From: an uncultured Dehalococcoidia bacterium
Lineage (GTDB): Bacteria > Chloroflexota > Dehalococcoidia > Lucifugimonadales > Lucifugimonadaceae
Reading direction: 5' to 3'
DNA: 64,000 bases
Assembly: GCA_958295935.1 (NCBI GenBank)
Contig: OY282385.1
Span: 1,116,001 to 1,180,000 of the forward strand
This document shows, piece by piece, positions 54,818-63,607 of the stretch; positions within the stretch are counted from its first letter, which is position 1, and every line of letters begins with the position of its first letter. The translations under genes and the position numbers were made by a program. The notes beneath the pieces were generated by a model. That model worked only from the letters and a program-made list of their open reading frames with translations, made no database searches and was not told where the DNA came from.

Positions 54818-56266
54818 ATGACCCGAGAGAACAGGCCGGTGCGAGGATTCGTGCCCACACCCGATAGGCTCGTCGACCATATGGTCGACTTGTTGTTCGA
54901 CGGAAAGGCAGTCGCCCACGAAGAGCGTCTACTGGATCCCGGCTGCGGCGCAGGGGCCTTCATGAAAGGGGTCCTACGTTGGTCCGCAAGAACCCACTCC
55001 CCCCTGCCGCATGTAACGGGCATAGAGCTTGACAAGCAGCTCGCTCGCGAAACTGCTTCGCAACTCTGTAGCAACCCCCAGGTCAACGTGATCCAGGAGG
55101 ATTTCCTGAGAACCAGGCCCGGAGAAAAATATCATTACGTCATAGGAAATCCTCCCTACGTCTCTATCCTTCAACTGGATGAACGAGAAAAGGCCGAGTA
55201 CAAAACCCTCTACCGCAGCGCTACTGGACGCTTCGATCTATACATGCTGTTTTTCGAGCGGGCGCTGCAAATCCTTGAACCCGGCGGCAGGCTCGTCTTC
55301 GTAACCCCTGAGAAGTTCACCTATGTTGATTCGGCCTCTTCACTTAGAGCCTTGATGAGAGCCTACGACGTTCGCAAACTGGAGCTCCTACCGGAAAACG
55401 TGTTCGGAGACCTCACCACCTACCCCCTTGTCACGGTAGTAGAGAATAGTAAGGACCGACGGCCAACGAGCATCTTGAACAGGGAAGGCGATGAGAAAAC
55501 GGCCGCGCTTCCACGCGGCGGCGCGAGTTGGGGGCCGCTCCTGAATGGACCAAAGTCAGACTTGAAGCCCCGACGAATGACGAATGTTCTCTCCAGAATC
55601 TGTGACCGCGTCAGCTGTGGGATAGCCACCGGCGCAGATGAAATCTTCGTATTCGAACGAAACGAATTGCCCGACGACCTTCATAAATTCGCTTGGCCCA
55701 CGGTTGCCGGAAGGGACCTCGACCCGTCCAAAGGACGGATTGAGACCCGCTCGGTGATGCTAATCCCATACAACGCCCACGGCACGCTCATACCCCTGGA
55801 GGACTTGGGGCCCCTCAGGCAGTACCTCATGGATCCCCAAGTCGTAGCTAGACTGCTAAAACGGACCTGCGCCAGTCGAAAGCCTTGGTATGCGTTCCAT
55901 GAAAATCCAGCAATGTCCCAAATCCTGAGGCCAAAGATCCTCTGCAAAGACATCGCACGCCAACCCGCCTTCTGGCTGGATAGATCAGGAGAAACGGTGC
56001 CCCGGCACTCTGTTTATTACGTTGTACCCAAAGACGAGTCCCTGCTCGATCCTCTATGCGAATACTTGAACGGAAAGCAGGCGCGAGATTGGCTGATCGA
56101 AAACTGCCAACGAGCAGCGAACGGGTTCATACGAACCCAGAGCAACGTGCTTAAACGTCTCCCGATACCTTATGAGCTCGTCACGGATACCCGGAATTTG
56201 ATTGGGCCAATGCTCAACCCACAACGCCTGCACCCGATGCCAACTGTGTTGGAGATGGTAGCTTGA
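54818..56266 (+). CDS. N6-adenine DNA methyltransferase of a type II R-M system (TaqI/Eco57I-like)
   Basis: From ATG 54818 it has 482 residues: SAM motif LLDPGCGAGAF (38-47), acidic ExxxD loop (GIELDKQLA) and the catalytic NPPYVS (111-116) in gamma-class order, then a large C-terminal recognition domain that ends like TaqI-type enzymes (NGFIRTQSNVLKRLPIP). GTG 54773 is an alternative start. It is coupled (TTGA overlap) to the nuclease gene. Local G and C contents are balanced, unlike flanking genes. Confidence 0.85.
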   Translation: MTRENRPVRGFVPTPDRLVDHMVDLLFDGKAVAHEERLLDPGCGAGAFMKGVLRWSARTHSPLPHVTGIELDKQLARETASQLCSNPQVNVIQEDFLRTRPGEKYHYVIGNPPYVSILQLDEREKAEYKTLYRSATGRFDLYMLFFERALQILEPGGRLVFVTPEKFTYVDSASSLRALMRAYDVRKLELLPENVFGDLTTYPLVTVVENSKDRRPTSILNREGDEKTAALPRGGASWGPLLNGPKSDLKPRRMTNVLSRICDRVSCGIATGADEIFVFERNELPDDLHKFAWPTVAGRDLDPSKGRIETRSVMLIPYNAHGTLIPLEDLGPLRQYLMDPQVVARLLKRTCASRKPWYAFHENPAMSQILRPKILCKDIARQPAFWLDRSGETVPRHSVYYVVPKDESLLDPLCEYLNGKQARDWLIENCQRAANGFIRTQSNVLKRLPIPYELVTDTRNLIGPMLNPQRLHPMPTVLEMVA

Positions 56267-57045
56267 ACACGCCCTTCGATGACGTCATACGCCGGGTTGT
56301 AGAGCGCAGGTACCACAATCATAGAAAAGCCGAGCATTCCGATATCGTATGCAGGGGCATCTGGGCAGACCTGCTCGCACGATGCGAAAATATCAGGGAA
56401 GATTACGAAAGGGGAAAGATTGCATCTTGGCTGAACCAGCCCGCCCCAGACCTCCAAAGACGCAGGGCAGACCTGCTCGTTTTTGAAATAGTAGATTCGC
56501 CAGACCGGCCGGATCTCAGCCGCGTCCGGATCTGTTTAGAGAACAAGTCCGTGATCACGGCCCATCGGAACAAAGGAGAGCGGTTCAGAGATCTCGATAA
56601 CTTCAGGTCCGAGGTACAGCAGCGAAGACGAGAGGCAATCGTATTGGGAACTGTCCTCATCGGCACTGCCGAGCGATACCTCAACGTCGCAGACCAGGTC
56701 AGGAAGCTCTACAGGAACCACCCGAAAGAGTTCGAACAGTCCGTTCTCCCGCGTCTTTCAACTGGAGACGACACGCTCTGGGACGACTTTCCCTTTGCAA
56801 TTAGCGAAAATCGTACTGATGATGCCCAGAAGACTCTTGAACACTTCCGCCGTATGCCGACTCGAACGCCCAACCTCACGCACCAGGAGGGGTTTGACTA
56901 CCTGCTGATGATTCCGGTACACGTCGACAACGTGAACCCGCCTCGGGTCGACAGAGACAACACCCTTGGCCTTGACGTTGACGAGGAATACGAAAGGCTC
57001 CTTGAAACCGTCCAGCGCGGCTATATCGCGCGGTGGCACGTCTAG
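56263..57045 (+). CDS. Putative type II restriction endonuclease (PD-(D/E)xK-like)
   Basis: A 260-residue protein directly downstream of and overlapping a DNA methyltransferase gene. A nuclease core is suggested by D70 (RRADLLVFE) followed after about 22 residues by E93-x-K95 (ICLENKSV), the D...E-x-K pattern of PD-(D/E)xK nucleases. Family not recognised; recognition site unknown. It begins at TTG 56263 inside the methyltransferase stop. Confidence 0.65.
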   Translation: MNTPFDDVIRRVVERRYHNHRKAEHSDIVCRGIWADLLARCENIREDYERGKIASWLNQPAPDLQRRRADLLVFEIVDSPDRPDLSRVRICLENKSVITAHRNKGERFRDLDNFRSEVQQRRREAIVLGTVLIGTAERYLNVADQVRKLYRNHPKEFEQSVLPRLSTGDDTLWDDFPFAISENRTDDAQKTLEHFRRMPTRTPNLTHQEGFDYLLMIPVHVDNVNPPRVDRDNTLGLDVDEEYERLLETVQRGYIARWHV

Positions 57046-57050
57046 AGTAT

Positions 57051-57159
57051 CCCCGCAACCTCCTCCGCAGTATTCGTCACCACACTCACCGACGTCGTAG
57101 GAATCGCCGCATACCTGGGCCTCGCCACCGCCTTCCTCTCCGCCTTCAACCCAGCCTAG
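57051..57159 (+). repeat. 109-bp perfect direct repeat, right copy (orphan 3' end of mgtE)
   Basis: Encodes the last 35 or so residues of MgtE in frame without the rest of the gene. It ends at a TAG that overlaps the stop codon of the converging M16 peptidase gene (57158-57156), so it probably marks the original mgtE/peptidase junction. Confidence 0.97.
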
Positions 57160-58487
57160 AACTCCAAAGACGAAAGGAACGGCTCCACGCTATCGAACGG
57201 CCCCACTATCGCCAAAACAGTGTTCTCAGGCCGGATCAAACGCTCTGCAACCCTCACCAAATCCTCAACCTCGACCGATTCCAGGTCCCCGATCAGCTGC
57301 GGTACCGTACGCACCTCACCCCGCAGCAACTCCTGCGCTCCCATTGACGAAACAACCGAACGGCCATCCTCCATCCGCAACAGCAGCCGACCCTTCGAAA
57401 GCTCCTTCGCCTGACTGAGCTCGACATCCGTAACGCTCTCCCCCAAGCCCTTCACAACCTCCACGATAATCGGAACCGCCTCCGCAGCACGCTCAGGATC
57501 CACACCCGAACCAATCGTCAGAGAACCGCAATCGTTATACACAGACACCCCGCTGTGAATATCGTACGCCAGACCCCGCTTCTCACGAACCTCCTCGAAC
57601 AACCGGCTGCTCATAGACTCCCCAAGTATCACCGAGAACAGACCAAGGGCATGACGGTCCTTGTCGAACATCGAAACACCCTTGATACCCAACGAAAGAT
57701 GCGCCTGCTCCGTGTCTCGGCGATCCACCTTCACCTGCGGACCCCTCAGGTTATCCACAAACGGAATCAACGGAAGCGTCTCACCGTCCGGCAAATCCCC
57801 CATAACCTCCTCCACCTGCGCCACAACCTCATCGTGGCCCACGTTCCCGGCAACCGCAATCACAGTGTTCGACGCCGCATACTGCGTATGCAGATACTCC
57901 AGCATCGACTCGCGAGAAATCGCAGACACCGACTCCACAGAACCCGCAACGTCCCTGCCCATAGGCTGATCAGGCCAAAGCAACTGATCCTGGATCTCCG
58001 ACGCACGCCCACCCGGAGAGTCATGCACCGCACGAATCTCCTCATACACCACCTGCTTCTCCCGCATGATGTCAGACTCCCGGAAAAGCGAGTTCAAAAC
58101 CATATCCCCAAGCAAATCTATGCCAGCCCGATAGTGCGGACGAGCCATCCGGCACCAGTAACCCGTAACCTCCCGATCGGTAAACGCGTTGATCGACCCT
58201 CCAACACCCTCCACCGTCTCCGATATCTGGCGCGGAGTGGGACGACGGGCAGTACCCTTGAACAACAGGTGCTCGAACAGATGCGACGCGCCCGCAAGCT
58301 CCTCGCTCTCGTAACGAGAGCCGGCCCCAAAGAGAAAACTCACGTTCACCGCATACGTATGAGGCAACGTGCTCGTCAGCACCCGTACACCGCCAGGCAA
58401 CACCGTCCGCTCGTAAACAAGCGACCGCGCAATCTGCTCCTGCGCAGCATCAGCCCCAACCGACTCGGCGCCCTGTCCCGGATTCAA
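57156..58487 (-). CDS. M16 family zinc peptidase (processing peptidase-like)
   Basis: From TTG 58487 (GGGGTT upstream) it has 443 residues, a normal length for bacterial M16B peptidases; the open frame to 58748 would collide with the divergent gene. The inverted zinc site HLFEH (about 71-75) is followed at the expected distance by the EExRAVHDSP Glu. It is predicted to cleave small peptides or protein leaders, and is cytoplasmic as no signal is seen. It converges with mgtE. Confidence 0.9.
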   Translation of the reverse strand: MNPGQGAESVGADAAQEQIARSLVYERTVLPGGVRVLTSTLPHTYAVNVSFLFGAGSRYESEELAGASHLFEHLLFKGTARRPTPRQISETVEGVGGSINAFTDREVTGYWCRMARPHYRAGIDLLGDMVLNSLFRESDIMREKQVVYEEIRAVHDSPGGRASEIQDQLLWPDQPMGRDVAGSVESVSAISRESMLEYLHTQYAASNTVIAVAGNVGHDEVVAQVEEVMGDLPDGETLPLIPFVDNLRGPQVKVDRRDTEQAHLSLGIKGVSMFDKDRHALGLFSVILGESMSSRLFEEVREKRGLAYDIHSGVSVYNDCGSLTIGSGVDPERAAEAVPIIVEVVKGLGESVTDVELSQAKELSKGRLLLRMEDGRSVVSSMGAQELLRGEVRTVPQLIGDLESVEVEDLVRVAERLIRPENTVLAIVGPFDSVEPFLSSLEF

Positions 58488-58692
58488 TCGACTAACCCCA
58501 TAATCACATGATATACGCCCACCGCCACGGCCATCAGCACGAAAGAATACCGGTCGCACGCATAACCATGCCCGAGCGCACCAGGCACAAACCTCAATCC
58601 GACTCCGCAGAACCTGCCAGGCCGTACAACCACGCCAGCCGAACCTCCCGCCCGCTAGTGCAGCTTGCCCGGCGCCCATTAGACTTTCGACA

Positions 58693-61600
58693 ATGACCCT
58701 GGCCAAACTAACAAACAAACTGGGCCCGCCCCTACAGACATGGCGCAAGGCCCCAAACTATTGGCTGATACTACTCGTCGTACTCTCTATCGCACTCGGA
58801 CTCCGGCTGTTCGGCATCAACTGGGACCAGGGAGGGCTATTCCACCCAGACGAGCGCGCCATACTCATGATCGCACATGAACTCGAAATTCCCCCTCCCT
58901 CCAAACTCGCAGACCTCTTCAACGCCGAAAAAAGCACGCTAAACCCCCGCTGGTTCAACTACGGAAGCCTGCCCATATACCTCATAAAGGCTGTCCAGTA
59001 CGTAGTCGCACCCTTCACAGACCTCGACCTGTTCGACCTAAGAATCCCCGGCCGGATCATCTCCGCCATAGCAGACACCGCAACCGTCGCACTCGTATTC
59101 CTGATCGGATACCGATGGTTCAGCCCCCGAATAGCAGCGCTCGCCGCACTACTAACCGCGCTCGCAGTCATACACATACAGCTCAGCCACTTCTTCGCAG
59201 TAGACGGCATCATGACCATGTTCATCGTGGCAGCCGTCATCTTCTCCATAAGGGTGGCCCACCACGGCCGAAAAACCGATTCCGCCCTTGCTGGATTGAT
59301 GCTTGGCCTCGCCCTCGCCACGAAATCCGCCGCCGCGCCCGCAGTACTCGCAATCATCGCCGCACACGTCATATACGCCATCTCCAAACCCGGAGACGCC
59401 ATCGACACAGCCGGCGCAATGGCCGGAGAAGCCAGCGCAAGGAGATGGCGCGCGCTCAGAAACCTCGCGCTGGCAGGATTCGTGGCAGTGCCAGCCATGA
59501 TTCTCGCGCAACCCTACATGATCATCGACTACCAAACCTTCTGGTCAAACGTCAACGAACAGTCCGAGATGGTCCGACGAATACGCGACTACCCATATAC
59601 CAGGCAATACATAGAAACCCCCAAATACTGGTACCAGATATACCAGCTCGGCGTATGGGGACTGGGACCCGTCGCAGGAATCGCAGCATGGCTGGGACTC
59701 GCAGCCGCAACCGTGGCCGCATGGACCGCAAGACGAAAAGTAGACCTCGTCATACTCGCATGGGTCATCCCATATCTACTCATCACAGGATGGTTCGAGG
59801 TCAAATTCCTGCGATACATGCTGCCCCTCACTCCATTCATGCTCCTATACGCAGCAAGACTACTCTACTGGATCGCAGACGCCATACGGAGAGCATCGCC
59901 AAGGATCAGACACGCAGCGCTCATACCAACCATAGTCGTCGTCGCAGCAACCGCACACTACGCAATAGCATTCACCTCCGTATACGCAGGCGACCACCCA
60001 GCCCAAGAGGTCGCACAATGGCTCGACAGAAACGCCCCAACAGGCTCCTTCGTCCTACAAGAACACTGGGAAGAAGGAATACCCACAGTACCCGGCATCT
60101 ACTACGACCGGCTAGAAATGTACAACCCAGACTCCAGACCCAAGTTCGAAGTCATCGCAAGACAACTCTCATACGGAGACTACTTCGTACTCTTCAGCAA
60201 CCGGCTGTCCGCAACCATACCCAGACTCCCGGAACGTTACCCCGTCAGCGCCCGCTTCTACAAAGCCCTATTCGATGGCTCACTCGGATATCAACTCGTA
60301 TACGCAGCAGACAAGACCGCCTCAGCGCTAGGCGTCGCATACGAGGAAGACCCATTCGCAAGAATCGACTTCTCACCCGCAGGATACCGCCTCCCCAGCG
60401 GACACGTAGCAACCCTACGATTCGGATGGGCCGACGAGAGCTTCACCGTATACGACCACCCAAAAAGCTTCGTCTTCCAGAACACCGAACGGCTAGACCC
60501 CCAAGAAATCATCAAACGCATCGGATACATAGGACCATACGCACCACACTACGAACCACCCGAAGGCCTCACCTTCAGCGAAGAAGACGCGCGCATACAG
60601 CAGCAGGGAGGCGACTGGACCTCCGTAGCATTCCTACACCGAATGCCCAACGCAGTAGCGCCAATCATATGGCTGCTAGCCATCCAGCTAATAGCGCTCG
60701 CAGTACTCCCGCTGGCCCTCATCATCTTCAAACCACTCCCAGACCGAGGATACCTACTCGCCAAACCACTCGGACTCCTGCTCGTAGCCTCAATAGCATG
60801 GATCATGGCAAGCCTCGGATGGATCGGATTCAGCTTCGGATCAGTACTCGCAAGCCTCATCGCAGTCGCCATCCTTTCGATACTCGCATGGACGCGTTAC
60901 CGCAGCGAAATAGCGACGTTCCTCAAGCAGCGATGGCGGCTAATACTGCTCATGGAATGCCTCTTCCTCGTGGCATTCCTGGCATTCCTCGGACTGCGGA
61001 TAGCCAATCCAGACCTATGGCACCCCTACAGGGGAGGCGAAAAACCCATGGACTTCGCCTACCTAAACGCCGTCGCGCGCTCTACCATAATGCCCCCGTA
61101 CGATCCATGGTTCGCTGGCGGATATCTCAACTACTACTACTTCGGACAGTTCATAATCGCATCGGTAATGCGCCTGACCGGAATCATTCCCCAAGTCGCA
61201 TACAACATCGCAGTACCCATGCTCTTCGCCATCACCGCAGGAGCAGCCTTCTCAATCGTGCACAACCTCGCAGCACTCACTCTCAGGTCCAGAGCACACC
61301 CCCCGGCCCCCATGAAATCCCCTGTCCTCGCAGGACTGGCAGCCGTCGTGTTCGTGACCGTCGCAGGAAACATCGACGGCCTCTTCCAACTCGCCGAGCG
61401 ATTCAAGTACGCCGTCATTGACCGAGTAAACGCGCCCGCCTTCGACTACTGGCGAAGCTCAAGAATGATGGCCCCGGACTCCGGCGGAAACGAAATCACA
61501 GAATTCCCATTCTTCTCATTCCTCTTCGCAGACCTGCACGCACACCTCATAGCAATGCCATTCGCAATACTGGCATTGGGAATCGGCATGGCAGTACTCC

Positions 61601-63012
61601 TACGAGCAGGCTCTGCCCGGCCAAAGATCGAAACTTGGGGAACCCTCGTCATACTCGGCATCGCCATCGGAGCGTTATCCATCATCAACACCTGGAGCCT
61701 CCCAACCGCCCTCGTCCTCGCCGCAGCATTCATCGCCGGAGGTGAACTATTCAGATCGCCGGACCAAATACCCGGCCGGATACTCCCGGCCGCAGGAAAA
61801 TTGGCCCTCGTAGTAGTAGTCGGATACCTCTTCTTCCTGCCATTCCGCCAGAACTTTGAATTCTTCAACAGCGGAGTCGTCCCAAGCAGTACACAGACCC
61901 CCATATGGCGATACCTCGCCATACACAGCATCTTCATCTTCATAATCCTGACCTGGCTACTACATCAATGGCGCACCGGCCTGGCCCCAGCAAGACGCAG
62001 CCTCGCAGAAATCCTCTCCAAAAATGGAAAAGCATGGCTCGCCCTACAGGCCGCAGTAGCGCTAGCCGCCGGAGGACTCTTCGCCGCAATACTCGCCGGA
62101 TACGCCACCGCGGCAATCGCTCTTATAGCCGCCCTCATCGTAGGCGCAACCGCCGCCGCAACCGCACTCACCTTCAGACCGGAAGGAAGATACATATTCT
62201 TCGCCGGAGCCATGGCCGCATTCGCCCTACTACTCACAAGCGGAGTCGACCTACTCACCGTACAAGGAGACATCGGCCGACTGAACACCGTCTTCAAGTT
62301 CTACTTGCAAGCATGGGTCCTCATGGCATTGGCATCGGCATACTTCCTGTGGCTCCTGGCGTCCAGCGGGTGGTTCTCACTCGAGAAATTGAACCCCGCC
62401 CGATCCCTATGGATCGCAGCATTTGCAATACTCGCCGTCAGTGTCATGATCTACCCCGTCCTCGGAACACGGGCGCGGCTCAGCGACCGATTCAACCACA
62501 TAGGTCCCGGAATCGACGGCGCAGCATACGCAAACCAGGCCCGCTTCACGGACAAGACCGGAGGAATCGACCTGCGAACAGACATGCCCGCCATAAGACA
62601 CATGCAGACACAGGTCAAAGGCTCCCCGGTCATCATAGAAGGGCTTACAGACCTATACCGATGGGGCAACCGATTCTCCGTATACACCGGACTGCCCGCC
62701 GTGGTCGGATGGGACTGGCACCAGCGCCAGCAACGCGTCGAATACGCCTCCTCCGTGACCAAACGAAGAGACGAAGTTGAACGCTTCTACAGCGCCACAG
62801 ACCCCGAAACCGCCCTGCAAACACTCGAAAAGTACAACGTGAAATACGTCATCGTAGGCCAACTCGAAAGGAACATATACCCACAAATAGGACTCGCAAA
62901 ATTCGACCGCATGGAAAACTCAGGGCTGACCCCCTTCTTCAGGGACGAACACGTCACCATCTACCAATACCAGCCACCCGACATGGCTCAAACAACCGCC
63001 GACTCCCCGTAG
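58693..63012 (+). CDS. Giant membrane protein: GT39-type glycosyltransferase fused to a YYY (DUF2298) domain
   Basis: A 1439-residue protein in two parts. Residues about 20-640 form a GT-C/GT39 glycosyltransferase: LFHPDERA with the acidic catalytic-type loop (about 50-58), many helices, and a C-terminal soluble domain. Residues about 650-1430 carry a second polytopic domain with the NYYYFGQ motif (about 811-817) and EFPFFSFLFADLHAHL (about 934-950), typical of the Chlor_Arch_YYY family of Chloroflexi and archaea. It likely glycosylates surface structures using a polyprenyl-phosphate sugar; the fusion suggests one membrane complex. It is divergent from the M16 gene. Confidence 0.85.
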   Translation: MTLAKLTNKLGPPLQTWRKAPNYWLILLVVLSIALGLRLFGINWDQGGLFHPDERAILMIAHELEIPPPSKLADLFNAEKSTLNPRWFNYGSLPIYLIKAVQYVVAPFTDLDLFDLRIPGRIISAIADTATVALVFLIGYRWFSPRIAALAALLTALAVIHIQLSHFFAVDGIMTMFIVAAVIFSIRVAHHGRKTDSALAGLMLGLALATKSAAAPAVLAIIAAHVIYAISKPGDAIDTAGAMAGEASARRWRALRNLALAGFVAVPAMILAQPYMIIDYQTFWSNVNEQSEMVRRIRDYPYTRQYIETPKYWYQIYQLGVWGLGPVAGIAAWLGLAAATVAAWTARRKVDLVILAWVIPYLLITGWFEVKFLRYMLPLTPFMLLYAARLLYWIADAIRRASPRIRHAALIPTIVVVAATAHYAIAFTSVYAGDHPAQEVAQWLDRNAPTGSFVLQEHWEEGIPTVPGIYYDRLEMYNPDSRPKFEVIARQLSYGDYFVLFSNRLSATIPRLPERYPVSARFYKALFDGSLGYQLVYAADKTASALGVAYEEDPFARIDFSPAGYRLPSGHVATLRFGWADESFTVYDHPKSFVFQNTERLDPQEIIKRIGYIGPYAPHYEPPEGLTFSEEDARIQQQGGDWTSVAFLHRMPNAVAPIIWLLAIQLIALAVLPLALIIFKPLPDRGYLLAKPLGLLLVASIAWIMASLGWIGFSFGSVLASLIAVAILSILAWTRYRSEIATFLKQRWRLILLMECLFLVAFLAFLGLRIANPDLWHPYRGGEKPMDFAYLNAVARSTIMPPYDPWFAGGYLNYYYFGQFIIASVMRLTGIIPQVAYNIAVPMLFAITAGAAFSIVHNLAALTLRSRAHPPAPMKSPVLAGLAAVVFVTVAGNIDGLFQLAERFKYAVIDRVNAPAFDYWRSSRMMAPDSGGNEITEFPFFSFLFADLHAHLIAMPFAILALGIGMAVLLRAGSARPKIETWGTLVILGIAIGALSIINTWSLPTALVLAAAFIAGGELFRSPDQIPGRILPAAGKLALVVVVGYLFFLPFRQNFEFFNSGVVPSSTQTPIWRYLAIHSIFIFIILTWLLHQWRTGLAPARRSLAEILSKNGKAWLALQAAVALAAGGLFAAILAGYATAAIALIAALIVGATAAATALTFRPEGRYIFFAGAMAAFALLLTSGVDLLTVQGDIGRLNTVFKFYLQAWVLMALASAYFLWLLASSGWFSLEKLNPARSLWIAAFAILAVSVMIYPVLGTRARLSDRFNHIGPGIDGAAYANQARFTDKTGGIDLRTDMPAIRHMQTQVKGSPVIIEGLTDLYRWGNRFSVYTGLPAVVGWDWHQRQQRVEYASSVTKRRDEVERFYSATDPETALQTLEKYNVKYVIVGQLERNIYPQIGLAKFDRMENSGLTPFFRDEHVTIYQYQPPDMAQTTADSP

Positions 63013-63040
63013 ACAGGGCCAAGCGCGGAAACCAAAACAT

Positions 63041-63607
63041 ATGTCCACTGCCGACCAGCGCCAAACAATGGGAAGACGCATCTGCGTAGTCGGAAGCGCA
63101 GGCAAGACGTCACTCGCACGATCCATAAGCCGAAAGACCGGTCTGCCATGGATAGAGTTAGACGCCCTGCACTGGCTGCCAGGATGGAAAGAATCCTCAC
63201 CCCGACAAATACAGGAAAAGGTCGCCAAAGCAATCGAGGACGCACCCAATGGGTGGATATGCGACGGAAACTACATCAGCAAGATCGGAGGACTAGCCAT
63301 CGGCCAGGCTGACACCGTGCTATGGGTGAACATGCCGTGGCCAGTCGTCATATGGCGCATATTTCTCAGATCCGTACAACGCGCAATCGACAAAAAGCCC
63401 ATATGCGGCAACAACTACGAATCTTGGCGGAATCTCATAAGCCCGGATTCACTCATCCTATGGCACCTACGCAACCCGCGCAGAAGCCGACTCATGAGAA
63501 AAAAGATATCCGCGTTCGCTCACCCTGACGCCTTGGTGATAGAAATCGGCTCGCCCAGAGAACTGAACCGTTTCTACGAAGACCAAGAGCTTGTCAGAGA
63601 AACCTAA
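63041..63607 (+). CDS. P-loop kinase-like protein (adenylate kinase/topology modulation family)
   Basis: A 188-residue protein resembling FlaR/topology modulation NTPases (IELDALHWLPGWKES, WICDGNYIS, DTVLWVNMPWPVVIWRIFLRS). The P-loop reads VVGSAGKTS, one or two residues shorter than a normal Walker A (GxxxxGKS/T), which would change the phosphate pocket. ATG 63041 is used; ATG 63068 is also possible. Its stop overlaps the stop of the converging hibernation factor gene. Confidence 0.78.
   Translation: MSTADQRQTMGRRICVVGSAGKTSLARSISRKTGLPWIELDALHWLPGWKESSPRQIQEKVAKAIEDAPNGWICDGNYISKIGGLAIGQADTVLWVNMPWPVVIWRIFLRSVQRAIDKKPICGNNYESWRNLISPDSLILWHLRNPRRSRLMRKKISAFAHPDALVIEIGSPRELNRFYEDQELVRET

Noticed and set aside
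57033-57347. Open frame of 104 residues on the + strand
   Set aside because: It reads the mgtE repeat copy and the reverse of the M16 gene in a wrong frame; no start site or family.
58488-58748. Upstream extension of the M16 peptidase frame
   Set aside because: It would overlap the start of the divergent giant gene and adds no known domain; TTG 58487 has a ribosome site and gives normal length.
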